Of a stretch of 64,000 nt of DNA, positions 1-8,274 are shown one piece after another. The stretch is taken from NCBI RefSeq assembly GCF_900101045.1, contig NZ_FNFN01000004.1:248001-312000 (forward strand), in the 5' to 3' direction. This DNA is from Nocardioides sp. YR527 (GTDB lineage: Bacteria > Actinomycetota > Actinomycetes > Propionibacteriales > Nocardioidaceae). The position numbers and the translations under genes are program-made. Under the pieces are notes generated by a model. It made no database searches and was not told the DNA's origin. It saw nothing but the letters and a program-made list of their open reading frames with translations. Each line of letters opens with the position of its first letter. Position 1 is the first letter of the stretch.

Positions 1-1643
1 CCATACTCCTGGGTGAGGTATTCGACGACTTCAGAGACGCGGGTCTGCGATTCTTCAGGCATCAGGTCGGCCGGGTCCGGCAACTGCAGGCCGGCGGCCC
101 GCTGCGCAATGAGTTCCTCAGCGAGGCTGAGGACTCCCTGGTTGCCAGTCTTCGCTGTGGCGAACACGGCGACCGAGCCGAGCAGCAGCGACTTTCTGGC
201 GGCCGCGACTGCGTGGGCCTTGATCGAGGCGTTGGGCCAGATCCTGTGTCGTCCGTTCGCTGGGTTCACGTAGTCGAAGTCATCTGCGGTCAGGAACCCC
301 GGAAGGACCCGTGAGGGTAGGTTGGTGTCGCTCGGGGCATGCATCCGTAGGTTGATTCGTAATGACCGACCTGTCTTCTTGCTGGGGCGCAGGACTGCGT
401 ACTCGGCGTCGGCAGGCCGGAAGTCGCTGCGTACGACGGTCTCGTCGGTGCCGCCAAGCCAGGCATTGATCTCGTCGATGTTGGGAACGATCGCGGAGAC
501 GAACACGATGCGCGGCGGCTCTTCGCGGGCGCGGAACCGCGCAAGCAGTAGTTCAAGACCGACGCCTCGGCCGCCCTTGGAGTCCAGCAGGTGGCCCTCG
601 TCGCAAACCAACATGCTAAGCCGATCGGAAAGTTCCGGGGTGTTATCAAGGAGCCCCGTCAGAGACTCCGGGGTCGCGATGATGACTCGTACAGCATCGA
701 GGTCATCCGTCTCCTCTGGCGAGGGCACGATGCCGCCGTAGATCGTCCGGGTCGGGTAGCCGAGAGAGGTAAGGTTCTCGCCAAGCGATGTCCGTAGCTC
801 AGTGCCTAGCGACCGGAACGGGACCAGCACGACCGCAAGGTCGTGCCCCTCCTGCCGGTTCAAGTGGCTGAAGATGAGCGTTTCAGTTAGGGCTGTCTTC
901 CCCGCCCCGGTGGGCATCTGCAGCGAGTAGGTCTCTTGATGGTTGAGAAGGCCGGCTTCGATCGCGACCCGCTGAGAGGGAAAAAAGTCCCATACCGGTG
1001 GTCGCCTGCTGATGAACGATTCGACCAGCGGGTCCCAAGACCGGTCTTCGCCGTTGGGCAGGACAGCCCGCACGTTCGTTGCGACGAACGTCTGCAGCAG
1101 TGCTGCAAGCAGGACTGAGGAAACCCAGGCATCCGGCCCGGTGGCACGTGCGTCCGCGACGGCCTCGGCAGCGGCGTCCCGTGCTTGCAAGATAGTGAGC
1201 TGGTCTCCCGAGCGCAGCGCGTCGAGTAGTTCGGCGACCTGCTCGGACCGCACAGCTGTTGGTCGGGCCAGGAGGTCGTAACACGCATCGTAGACGTCGG
1301 TCTCAAGGTGATCTCGGGTGGCTTGACGCATCGTTAGATACGCAGATGCGGAGAAGCCTCCGAGGTAGAAGGCAGCCGCAGCGTAGAGCAGCAGGTCAGA
1401 TCGACCTGGTCCCTGCAGTCTGCGCCCGAGTCGGGTGAATCCATTGGCCACCGTTCCCCAGTCCCTGGAGTCAGCGGGGCCGGTGCGAATTAGGTCGAAG
1501 AGTTCGCCCGTCAAGGAGGACTGCAGATCCGAGTCCCGGCCTTCCTGGTACGCGAGGTCAGGCATCAGCTCGCTGAGAGCGAAGATCTCGGCGTTTCCTC
1601 GGGTATCCGCGTCCGCGATCCAATGGCGCAATTCGTCTCTCAC
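1..1643 (-). CDS. SF2 DEAD/DEAH-type helicase, HamB-like (partial, C-terminus outside window)
   Basis: The reading frame is open from a GTG at 1643 to the window edge, giving about 547 residues with no stop. An N-terminal domain of about 215 residues precedes the helicase core. Visible motifs: FPSQR (Q-motif-like, 221-225), Walker A GAGKT (246-250), motif Ia VPFRSL (275-280), motif Ib ATPESL (323-328), a DEGH box (348-351) and motif III SAI (383-385). The second RecA domain is only partly inside. The GTG overlaps the stop of the upstream nuclease gene by 4 bases (GTGA), so the two are probably translationally coupled. A nuclease followed by a large helicase is the Hachiman (HamA-HamB) layout. 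Codon use is less G+C-biased than in the genes to the right, suggesting acquired DNA. It could instead belong to another nuclease-helicase defence type. Confidence 0.8.
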   Translation of the reverse strand, partial: MRDELRHWIADADTRGNAEIFALSELMPDLAYQEGRDSDLQSSLTGELFDLIRTGPADSRDWGTVANGFTRLGRRLQGPGRSDLLLYAAAAFYLGGFSASAYLTMRQATRDHLETDVYDACYDLLARPTAVRSEQVAELLDALRSGDQLTILQARDAAAEAVADARATGPDAWVSSVLLAALLQTFVATNVRAVLPNGEDRSWDPLVESFISRRPPVWDFFPSQRVAIEAGLLNHQETYSLQMPTGAGKTALTETLIFSHLNRQEGHDLAVVLVPFRSLGTELRTSLGENLTSLGYPTRTIYGGIVPSPEETDDLDAVRVIIATPESLTGLLDNTPELSDRLSMLVCDEGHLLDSKGGRGVGLELLLARFRAREEPPRIVFVSAIVPNIDEINAWLGGTDETVVRSDFRPADAEYAVLRPSKKTGRSLRINLRMHAPSDTNLPSRVLPGFLTADDFDYVNPANGRHRIWPNASIKAHAVAAARKSLLLGSVAVFATAKTGNQGVLSLAEELIAQRAAGLQLPDPADLMPEESQTRVSEVVEYLTQEY

Positions 1644-2470
1644 GACGCCCCGCCTTGAGTGGCGCCAAGAGCCGAGACATGCGTCTCGGCACTGGTGACT
1701 ACCTCGGTGAAGGTCGCGGTGTAGATCTGCATGAGGTCAGTCACGGACAGAACGATCAGGGTGCATTGATCCGGAACTCCGGGGATGTTCTCCGTTTCCG
1801 TTGCGACGTACTTGGCGTCGATTACAGCGATCGCCTTGAAGTCCCTGCTGTACGGCCCGTGGACAGAGTCGGTCGGAGTGATGAAACGTTCGAGCTGCTC
1901 GACGGTCAACTGCGTCAACTCTCCCTTGATGGCCAGTTCCTTCAGCCAGTTGAGTGTCTTGTCGAGACGTCCGCCACGGTCGGTTGCGGAGTCCTTGAGC
2001 GCTGATGCAATCGGCTTCGAGTTCCCGCGACTGGCCTTAGACTTGACCTCAGCGCACTCGATTCTGTCCTCGCCCGAGGCGGCCGGCCAGGTCGGTAGGG
2101 AGAACCTGACAACGTCGGACTTGGGAGCCGACTGGTTTCGATCGTTCTTGAACCTCCACTTGAGGGGATCGATTGCTTCGGCTTGCTTCGACGCCAGGTA
2201 GAACGCGGCGAGCATCTCGCCAAAGTCTCCAGACATCACCGACGGGTTGTCTGGGACGTAAGTACCGGCCAATGCGCCGGCATCGATGCCTGCTGCGGCA
2301 CGAGCCTCAAGGTGTTCGTCGGCGAAGTAGCATCTTCGCACCGGCACGCCCAGGCGGGTCGCCCACGCATCGACGCTGTCGGTCGAGACCTCGACGAGCA
2401 GGTGGTGTTCCTGAGCTGTCTCGACCAGGAGCGTGGACATTTCTGCGAGGTCAAGGCCAAGCACTTCCAT
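1640..2470 (-). CDS. PD-(D/E)XK-type nuclease, HamA/DUF1837-like defence protein
   Basis: This 276-residue protein has a GDFGE motif (81-85), a conserved-looking Asp in KSDV (119) and an E-x-K (E141, K143) in a beta-strand context. This fits the PD-(D/E)XK nuclease fold and the GE...D...ExK pattern of HamA/DUF1837 proteins. ATG 2470 is the first start after an in-frame stop; the next Met is residue 11. A GGAGG lies only 2 bases before the ATG, so the exact start is uncertain. The gene is directly upstream of and overlaps the helicase. By family knowledge HamA is a nuclease held in check by HamB and freed when HamB meets damaged or phage DNA. The assignment rests on motifs and gene order only. 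Confidence 0.65.
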   Translation of the reverse strand: MEVLGLDLAEMSTLLVETAQEHHLLVEVSTDSVDAWATRLGVPVRRCYFADEHLEARAAAGIDAGALAGTYVPDNPSVMSGDFGEMLAAFYLASKQAEAIDPLKWRFKNDRNQSAPKSDVVRFSLPTWPAASGEDRIECAEVKSKASRGNSKPIASALKDSATDRGGRLDKTLNWLKELAIKGELTQLTVEQLERFITPTDSVHGPYSRDFKAIAVIDAKYVATETENIPGVPDQCTLIVLSVTDLMQIYTATFTEVVTSAETHVSALGATQGGAS

Positions 2471-2780
2471 GGCCTCCGCCCCCGCTTGACTGCGGTCCGT
2501 TCAACTCCGACGAGGAGAGAGTACCGACTGCGGCGCTCAGCGTTTGGAGTTTTCGCTTCTCTTGCTGCCAGCGCTACTTCACCGTCAGTCTGAACGAACC
2601 AAGTTCCCGCGGGCGAACGTAAGACCGTCACTGCGCGTGTCCCAACCACCGACTTGCTGGGCGGAAGCCGGTGGCGCTGATGACCTGACAAACGCGTTCC
2701 GTCTCGTAACAGGGACCGCGTCAATGTGGGCGGTATGTCGCGCCTGGTTCGCCGCAATCTCAGCGAGAGGAGCCAGTGCC
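2471..2780. other. Intergenic region upstream of the nuclease-helicase pair
   Basis: About 310 bases separate the defence-type pair from the YjbR gene; both are on the minus strand. The short frames here lack convincing codon bias and ribosome sites. It presumably carries the promoter of the defence pair, but I see no clear -35/-10 pair and no strong hairpin. Confidence 0.5.
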
Positions 2781-3164
2781 TCAGCCGTCGAACGCCGCGA
2801 TTAGGTCGGCTGGAGCGACGGCCAGCCAGGCGTCGACCAGCAGGTCGCGGAGGTCTCCTGGCGCGATGACGTTGAGCTCGATGAGTACGGCGGGGTAGTT
2901 GTTGAAGTGCTCGATGGTGAAGACGCCGTCGATGCCGGCGGCGAGGACGCCTTCCTTCTCGTGCAAGTCGGCTGTGTTGACTGCGAGGATCGGAGGGTCC
3001 GGGGGAGTTTGGTCGCCGAAGCGTTTGAGGTCGGCCTTGCTGAACGGTCGCAGCCAGGCGATGCCCTTGCCGCGTACGGACCAGGTCTGGTGTCCGTGGC
3101 GCTCGCCCTCGGTGACCTCCGGCAGTTCGCCGATGACCCGGGCGAGGTCTTCGAGGGTTGCCAT
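2781..3164 (-). CDS. MmcQ/YjbR family protein
   Basis: This 127-residue protein has the usual size and pattern of the YjbR/MmcQ family (CyaY-like fold): an N-terminal helix ending in GELPEVTEGERHG, then WSVRGKGIAWLRP, and a C-terminal helical part with LRDLLVDAWLAVAP. Some members have been called DNA-binding on structural grounds; no enzymatic role is established. It is monocistronic and diverges from the DDN-type reductase gene at 3235. The call is firm at family level only. Confidence 0.85.
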   Translation of the reverse strand: MATLEDLARVIGELPEVTEGERHGHQTWSVRGKGIAWLRPFSKADLKRFGDQTPPDPPILAVNTADLHEKEGVLAAGIDGVFTIEHFNNYPAVLIELNVIAPGDLRDLLVDAWLAVAPADLIAAFDG

Positions 3165-3234
3165 CTTCGGAGCGTAGCTCTTGGATCTGCTGGTTTGAAC
3201 CGGATCGGCCGAGTGGGTGAGTAAGGTCCCTGGC

Positions 3235-3699
3235 GTGACGTCGATGATCGACTCGATCGCATCCCGGCTGCTGCGGACGCGCGCCGTCGTACGTGCGCCG
3301 ATCTGGCTCTATCGACACCACGCCGGGTGGCTCTTCGGCTCCCGGATGCTGATGCTCGAACACATTGGCCGCCGGTCAGGGGCGCCGCGGTACGTGTGCC
3401 TCGAGGTCGTCGAGCGGCCGAGCGCGGACGAGATCGTGGTGGTGAGCGGCTTCGGCACCGGCGCGCAGTGGTACCAGAACCTTCGCGCCGACCCCGCCTG
3501 TCGCGTCAGTATCGGGACGCGGAACGGCGTCGCGGCGAGGGCGCGGTTCCTCACGGAGGAGGAGTCTGCCGCTGCGCTGGGTCGCTATCAGCAGGCACAC
3601 CCGAAGGCCTGGCAGCGACTGCGCGGCGCGATCGAGGCGGCGGTCGGCCACGAGGTCGAGGGACTGCCGACGGTGAACCTGAAGCTCGAAGGAGACTGA
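3235..3699 (+). CDS. Nitroreductase/DDN-family deazaflavin (F420)-dependent oxidoreductase
   Basis: About 155 residues. The DDN split-barrel pattern is present: an N-terminal amphipathic helix, then LEHIGRRSGAPRYVCLEVV, VVSGFGTGAQWYQNLRADP and a C-terminal helix. Family members use F420H2, or bind the membrane through the N-terminal helix, to reduce quinones or nitroimidazoles. The GTG at 3235 has AAGG 8-11 bases upstream; GTG 3217 and ATG 3244 are alternatives. The next gene starts one base after this stop, so the two are an operon of tandem relatives. Confidence 0.85.
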   Translation: MTSMIDSIASRLLRTRAVVRAPIWLYRHHAGWLFGSRMLMLEHIGRRSGAPRYVCLEVVERPSADEIVVVSGFGTGAQWYQNLRADPACRVSIGTRNGVAARARFLTEEESAAALGRYQQAHPKAWQRLRGAIEAAVGHEVEGLPTVNLKLEGD

Positions 3700-3700
3700 G

Positions 3701-4078
3701 ATGCGTCGCAGGTGGCTGTGGTTGATCAAGAACACGCTCAACCGGGTGACGACCCGGGTGGCCCGCTCGGGCCACGGCCCGTTCTCGCTCGTGCGTCACG
3801 TGGGGCGGAAGTCGGGGAAGACGTACGAGACGCCGATCATGGTCGCGCGGGTGCCCGAAGGGTTCATCGCGGAGCTGACCTACGGCGAGGACGTCAACTG
3901 GTACCGCAACATCGTCGCCGCCGGCGGCTGTGAGGTGCTGGTCGACGGCCAGTGGCATCAGGTGTCCGCGATCGAGCCCTATCCGTCCGACGCAGGCCGG
4001 GACGCTTTCGGCTATCCGGCCAAGCTGGTTCTGCAGGTGCTGCAGCGCCACGAGTTCAGGTTGCTGCGTACGTCCTGA
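3701..4078 (+). CDS. Nitroreductase/DDN-family deazaflavin-dependent oxidoreductase (second copy)
   Basis: This 125-residue protein has the core family motifs LVRHVGRKSGKTYETPIM and GEDVNWYRNIVAAGG. It is a paralogue of the preceding gene with a shorter N-terminus. ATG 3701 follows the upstream TGA by one base, so translation is probably coupled. The gene ends directly against the natural stop (4079) of the convergent HTH regulator. The physiological substrate cannot be read from sequence. Confidence 0.87.
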   Translation: MRRRWLWLIKNTLNRVTTRVARSGHGPFSLVRHVGRKSGKTYETPIMVARVPEGFIAELTYGEDVNWYRNIVAAGGCEVLVDGQWHQVSAIEPYPSDAGRDAFGYPAKLVLQVLQRHEFRLLRTS

Positions 4079-5318
4079 TCAGCTGGGCGAGCTGCCGGAT
4101 GCGCTGAGGGCGCGGAGGTGGTTGCGGAAGTCGGCGCCGTCGGCGGGGGAGCGGTACTCGAGCTCGTGGGCGACCTCGCCGGCGACGAGCAACAGGCTGG
4201 GTTGCGATCGCCGCTCGTGGTTGAGCGCCGCTTCGGCGAGCTCGAGTGCAGTTACTGGGCTGCCCGTCGCGGGCGGCGAGGACGGCCTTGGTCAGCTGCG
4301 CCTCGGCGAGTCGCATCGGGCTGATGACGGCGCCGTCGGGGCGGACGCTGGTGGCGATGACGGTGTCGGCCATGGCGTCGGCCATGCGTTCGCGGCCGTG
4401 CAGGGTGCGGTAGGCGTCCATCGCGTAGAAGGAGGCCTTGGTCGGGTCGACGTTGAAGTGGTTGCGTACGTTCGACGGCAGGTCGTTGCTATCGAGGACC
4501 TCGCGGACTCGATCGAGCGCAACCTCGGTCTTGTGGCTGTCCTTCATCCGGGCGTACGCCTTGGCCTTCTGCGCGTGAAGCTGCGCGGCGACCGACGCAT
4601 TGGGGGCGCAGCGGATGCCGGCGTCGGCGGCCGCGATCACGTTGGGCATGTCGCCTTGGGTGAGCGCCATCCAGGCGCGGATCTCCCACGTCCAGGCGGC
4701 CATCACGTTGTCGCCCAAGTCGGCAGCGAAGCCTTCGGCCGCGACGCGGGCCTGGTGGGTGGCCTGCTCGTCGCCCTGATCCCACATCAGGCACGCCCGG
4801 AGCAGCGAGAGCCAGCCGGTGAGGTGGATGACGCGCTCGTGGCCGGCGAGGGACACCCGCCCTTCGTGTACGAGAGAGGCGAGCTCCTTGAGCCAGTCGT
4901 CGACCTCGACGGTCAGCGATCGGGCGTCCTGGGCGGAGTAGGCGGTGCACAGGCGCTCGACCTCCGCCTCGGCCTGCGCTAGATGAGCCTCGCCCACCTT
5001 CGGCATGCGCAGCGCGGCCACCAGGTCGGTGAACTCGGTCGGGCTCAACCGGTCCGGGACGTTCTGGTTCGCGAGCGGGCGCTGGGCGAAGAAGTCTGCG
5101 ACCGGCAGGTCGAACATCGCTGCGATGGCCTGCTGAGTCTCGGGCGAGGGGTTGGCGATCTCCCCACGCCGGTAGCGCTTGAACGTCGCGATGACCGAGT
5201 CCAGCTGAGTCTCCTCGTGGAACGGCGAGAGCGCGATGTAGTGCATCGCCGTCTCCCGGTTGCTCCAGCCCTTGGCGGCCTGAAGACGTACCAGCCTCTC
5301 GTGCCACTGCTCAGCCAT
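4056..5318 (-). CDS. XRE-like HTH transcriptional regulator with helical repeat domain; 3' frameshift
   Basis: The ATG at 5318 has a GGGAGG five bases upstream. An N-terminal HTH (about residues 1-75: WSNRETAMHYIALSP then a FKRYRRGE-type element) is followed by a TPR-like helical domain typical of large actinobacterial regulators. Around 4255-4262 the frame changes: after RDGQP the annotated frame runs into a non-biological Arg/Pro-rich tail and stops at 4056. The adjacent frame continues sensibly (LELAEAALNHERR, then LLLVAGEVAHELEYRSP) and stops at 4079-4081, exactly abutting the convergent gene. One extra base near 4257, real or from sequencing, explains this. The natural product would be about 412 residues. 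Confidence 0.8.
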   Translation of the reverse strand: MAEQWHERLVRLQAAKGWSNRETAMHYIALSPFHEETQLDSVIATFKRYRRGEIANPSPETQQAIAAMFDLPVADFFAQRPLANQNVPDRLSPTEFTDLVAALRMPKVGEAHLAQAEAEVERLCTAYSAQDARSLTVEVDDWLKELASLVHEGRVSLAGHERVIHLTGWLSLLRACLMWDQGDEQATHQARVAAEGFAADLGDNVMAAWTWEIRAWMALTQGDMPNVIAAADAGIRCAPNASVAAQLHAQKAKAYARMKDSHKTEVALDRVREVLDSNDLPSNVRNHFNVDPTKASFYAMDAYRTLHGRERMADAMADTVIATSVRPDGAVISPMRLAEAQLTKAVLAARDGQPSNCTRARRSGAQPRAAIATQPVARRRRGRPRARVPLPRRRRRLPQPPPRPQRIRQLAQLIRTYAAT

Positions 5319-5510
5319 CCGGCCTCCCGATGCGTTCGGTGTCTCGTCGCGCGTGCCGAGGCGACGGGACGACTCGCACAAACCTAACAACGAAGTCCGC
5401 AGAGCGGGGGACCACTGGGATCAACGGCGATGCTCCCTAGTTGCTCTCTCCTGCCCGTGCCCGTCCGCGGCGATCGTGAACGAGACAGGACTCCGGACGA
5501 AAGGATCGCG

Positions 5511-6248
5511 ATGAGCCAGTACGCGCTCGCTACCGCAACCCGGCCAGGCCGGCCTCGGGTGATCCCGCGCGCGGCGAGCGCAGCAGCGCCCCGCGACGAG
5601 ATCCTCAACGTGGCGGCCGAGCTCTTCGTCAACCGTGGGTTCGCGGCGACCTCGACCCGGGATATCGCGGAGAAGGTCGGGATCCGGCAGGCGTCGCTCT
5701 ATTACCACTTCGCGGGCAAGCCCGGGATCCTCGCCGAGCTCCTGGAGCTCTCGGTGCGGCCCAGTCTCGAGAAGGTCGAGAGGATCGAGTTGGGGTGCCC
5801 GGCCGACGTCCCGGAGGCGGCGCTCTACCTGCTCGCGCTGGTCGACGCGGACACCCTTGCGACCGTGCCGCACAACATCGGCAAGCTCTACCGGATGCCC
5901 GATGTCAGGAACAGCGAGGTCTTCGAGGAGTTCCAGCCTGCACTGCAGGAGCTGACTGATGCGTACGGTCGGTTGGGTGCTGGCGTCGTCAGCGGCCCTG
6001 TCGCTGCCACGGTGAGCATGGACCAGCTGGGTGGCCTACTGATCCAGGTGGTCGAGGTGGTGATCCGGATCCGGTCTCGCGGTGAGGATGTCACACCTGC
6101 GCAGACGCGAGCGATCGCGGCGACCTGTCTGCGGATATGTGGTGCACCTCAGGAGAGGGTTGTACGCGCAACGACCACGGCCGACGACCTCTTATGGAAC
6201 GCATGGGGCGTGGGTGCCGACCTTATGCGGCGAAGCGACGCACGCTGA
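5511..6248 (+). CDS. TetR/AcrR family transcriptional regulator
   Basis: About 245 residues from ATG 5511, which has AAAGGA a suitable distance upstream. An N-terminal basic stretch precedes a classic TetR HTH: NVAAELFVNRGFAATSTRDI then IRQASLYYHFAGK (about residues 30-75). The C-terminal ligand domain ends in a run rich in Arg and acidic residues. It diverges from the frameshifted HTH regulator; the 190-base gap between them presumably holds both promoters. The target is unknown. Confidence 0.9.
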   Translation: MSQYALATATRPGRPRVIPRAASAAAPRDEILNVAAELFVNRGFAATSTRDIAEKVGIRQASLYYHFAGKPGILAELLELSVRPSLEKVERIELGCPADVPEAALYLLALVDADTLATVPHNIGKLYRMPDVRNSEVFEEFQPALQELTDAYGRLGAGVVSGPVAATVSMDQLGGLLIQVVEVVIRIRSRGEDVTPAQTRAIAATCLRICGAPQERVVRATTTADDLLWNAWGVGADLMRRSDAR

Positions 6249-6272
6249 ACCTGGCGCGGAGACCCCTCATGC

Positions 6273-6302
6273 TCGCCGAGCCGGCCTGGGCGGGCTCGGC
6301 GA
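6273..6302. terminator. Hairpin terminator after the TetR gene
   Basis: Perfect 10-base arms (6273-6282 and 6293-6302) with a 10-base loop lie 25 bases after the TetR stop. There is no T tract, which is common for actinobacterial terminators. Confidence 0.6.
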
Positions 6303-6907
6303 AGAGATGTGGACCTCAGGCCATCTCGGGGACATGCAGGTGCGCGCACGCGAGGTCGAACTCGTGCACGTCGACGATCTCGCCGCTGGCGTCGCTCGCG
6401 GTTCGGCCAGATCCCGACCTGGAAGGTCTCCGCCATGGCGTCGAGGTCACCCTGCAGTTGACTCGGAAGCACTCGCCCCGGACCGGCACCGCCGGTTGTT
6501 CCCTGTCTACTCATCTGGGGGCGGGCACGCCATACCCAAGCTCCGTGGTTCTCGGCCCCCGTCGGGCTTGCGATGGGTCGCGTCGATCAGTGTGACCAAG
6601 GACTTGCAGGTCGGGCACAACGACCTTACGACCGCTCGGCCGACGGTCGGCAGGCTGGTGGTGAGTCGTCGACCGGGCGCGGTCGTTTCACCGCCAGCCT
6701 GCCCGGGCCACCAGCACCATCGCGGAGAGACCCCATGAACCACGCACCACCCGCCGAAAGGGCAAGGAGAACTACGCCAAGCTCCACCTGCCTGCGGCCC
6801 TCAACACCGCCCTCGGCGCCTTGTGCGCCACCCACGCCTACGTCAACAGCGCGACCCGCCACGTCGGCTGAACCACATCGAGGAGCGCCCCCTGCGTTCG
6901 GAAGGAA
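6303..6907. other. About 600 bases without an intact gene; two apparent gene remnants
   Basis: On the minus strand a short frame (about 6514 to 6395) reads sensibly as QLQGDLDAMAETFQVGIWP. It then needs a frameshift to continue as SGEIVDVHEFDLACAHLHV and stop at 6316. On the plus strand about 6720-6871 reads in one frame as a lysine/arginine-rich start followed by YAKLHLPAALNTALGALC and a stop, but has no start or promoter. Neither piece is recognised. The longer frames here have no codon bias. This looks like debris of lost genes. Confidence 0.45.
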
Positions 6908-6910
6908 GTG

Positions 6911-7132
6911 ATGGAGTTGAAACGGTGGAGCGAGCTGAGCAATCGCCAGCAGGCAGCCGTCCTGGTTCTGGCCTCGATTCAACTGTCGTTGGCTGCGACA
7001 GCGTGGACCGACCTGGCAGTTCGGAAACCGGAGCTGGTCAACGGGAACAAGGGCAAGTGGGCTGCGGTCATCGCGGTGAACTTCGTGGGACCGGTGATCT
7101 ATTTCCTTTGGGGGCGGCGAGCGGCCCCGTAG
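6911..7132 (+). CDS. Small PLDc_N-type membrane protein
   Basis: This 73-residue protein has two predicted membrane helices (AAVLVLASIQLSLAATAW and WAAVIAVNFVGPVIYFLWG), joined by the short NGNKGKW turn. This is the hallmark of the phospholipase D/cardiolipin synthase N-terminal domain occurring alone. AAGGAAG precedes a GTG/ATG pair; ATG 6911 is chosen. Function is unknown; stand-alone PLDc_N proteins are common in actinobacteria. Confidence 0.8.
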   Translation: MELKRWSELSNRQQAAVLVLASIQLSLAATAWTDLAVRKPELVNGNKGKWAAVIAVNFVGPVIYFLWGRRAAP

Positions 7133-7174
7133 TCCTGGCCGACCTGCTCCGACGGTGACCCTGCCCTGACGTGC

Positions 7175-7666
7175 TCAGGGGTTGGGGTCGAGGTGGGGGA
7201 AGTTGCGGTTGAGGGCCCAGTCGATCCGTACGCGCTGGCTGCGGTCCATCTGGAGGCTGGGCACCATCTCGGGATAGAGCCACTCGGCGTGGGTGTTCTC
7301 GGCCGAGGGGGTGGGCTCGCCGGCGAGGTAGCGGCCGGCGTAGATGATGCTGAACTCCTGGCGTACTTCGCCGTTGGCGGTGTATTCGATGCGATGGCGG
7401 GGGTCGGTCCAGATGCCGACCAGGCCGATCACCTCGGTGGTGATGCCGGTTTCCTTGAGCGTCCCGCGGACCGCGCAGGCGGTGAGTGACTCGCCCGGAT
7501 CCATCGCGCCGCCGGGCATGGTCCAGTTGCCGGTGTCGTCGCGGCGTACCAGCAGGATCCGGCCCGGGTCGTCGAGTACGAAGACGCCGGCGCTCGGCCT
7601 GATGGTGTTCACCTCGGGCGCCGAGGGATCGTTGTGCCAGTCGACTCGTCGGCCCGTGCTGCTCAC
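7175..7666 (-). CDS. Nudix-fold hydrolase with degenerate Nudix box
   Basis: From GTG 7666 the protein has about 163 residues; an upstream ATG at 7738 would add 24. A Nudix fold is clear: SAGVFVLDDPGRILLVRR, NWTMPGGAMDPGE, and a C-terminal half with EYTANGEVRQEF. The box reads G-x5-E-x7-RGTLKETGI instead of REUXEEXGU. Of the three Glu residues that hold the catalytic metal, only the last remains; the others are Gly and Lys. Single-base changes (GAG to GGG, GAG to AAG) would explain this. It may be catalytically weak or have become a binding protein. It probably forms a unit with the upstream DUF4345 gene. Confidence 0.85.
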   Translation of the reverse strand: MSSTGRRVDWHNDPSAPEVNTIRPSAGVFVLDDPGRILLVRRDDTGNWTMPGGAMDPGESLTACAVRGTLKETGITTEVIGLVGIWTDPRHRIEYTANGEVRQEFSIIYAGRYLAGEPTPSAENTHAEWLYPEMVPSLQMDRSQRVRIDWALNRNFPHLDPNP

Positions 7667-7756
7667 CTCAGGGGAGCGAGGGCGCGGCGGATATACAGAC
7701 GCGTCTAGTGTCGGCCGAGATCCCACGGTGGCGAGCATAGCCGAAAACAGTCGGGG

Positions 7757-8131
7757 TCAAGCGCAAAGAAACAGGGCTGTCCCGGCCGCCAGTTCGATCC
7801 AGAAGTAGAACCAGATCGGATAGAAACCTACGGGGGTATCGAGCAGTCGCGAGACGAGTCGGCCGCCGGCCATCCCGATCAGAGCGAGGCCGACGGTGAT
7901 GACGGCGCCGGACCGGATGTCGCCGATGTCGAGCGCGGCGGCGCCGAGCACGCCGGCCATCGCGATGCCGAACCCGCCGTAGACGGCGCGGACCTCCGAC
8001 CGGGACTCGGGCGCCTGAGCCGAGAGGCGGAACGGGGCGACGAGGGCGCCCGGGGAGATCAGTGCGTACGTCCCCATAGCGAGGAAGAAGACGCCGATGA
8101 CGGCGATGGTCGGGGTGGCCACGGTGTTCAC
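7757..8131 (-). CDS. DUF4345-type four-helix membrane protein
   Basis: This 124-residue protein has four hydrophobic segments. The N-terminal one is IAVIGVFFLAMGTYALISPG; a VRAVYGGFGIAMAG motif in the second and a C-terminal FYFWIELAAGTALFL are typical of DUF4345. It starts with GTG and runs in the same direction as the Nudix gene. It diverges from the PARG gene. Function is unknown. Confidence 0.75.
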   Translation of the reverse strand: MNTVATPTIAVIGVFFLAMGTYALISPGALVAPFRLSAQAPESRSEVRAVYGGFGIAMAGVLGAAALDIGDIRSGAVITVGLALIGMAGGRLVSRLLDTPVGFYPIWFYFWIELAAGTALFLCA

Positions 8132-8274
8132 CGAACGATCATGACGTGCCTGGCGACCGCGCCGTCGAATTAACCTGGTTGCGATGGAAACCTCGAGGGT
8201 CGGACGATGCGTACCGTGAAGAAGATCGAACGCTCCGTAGCAGGGGCGACGGCGGTCACCACGAGCGTGACCGG

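Noticed and set aside
2544..2804. Small plus-strand open frame upstream of the YjbR gene
   Set aside because: Its composition is not gene-like, there is no ribosome site and it overlaps the end of the well-supported YjbR gene.
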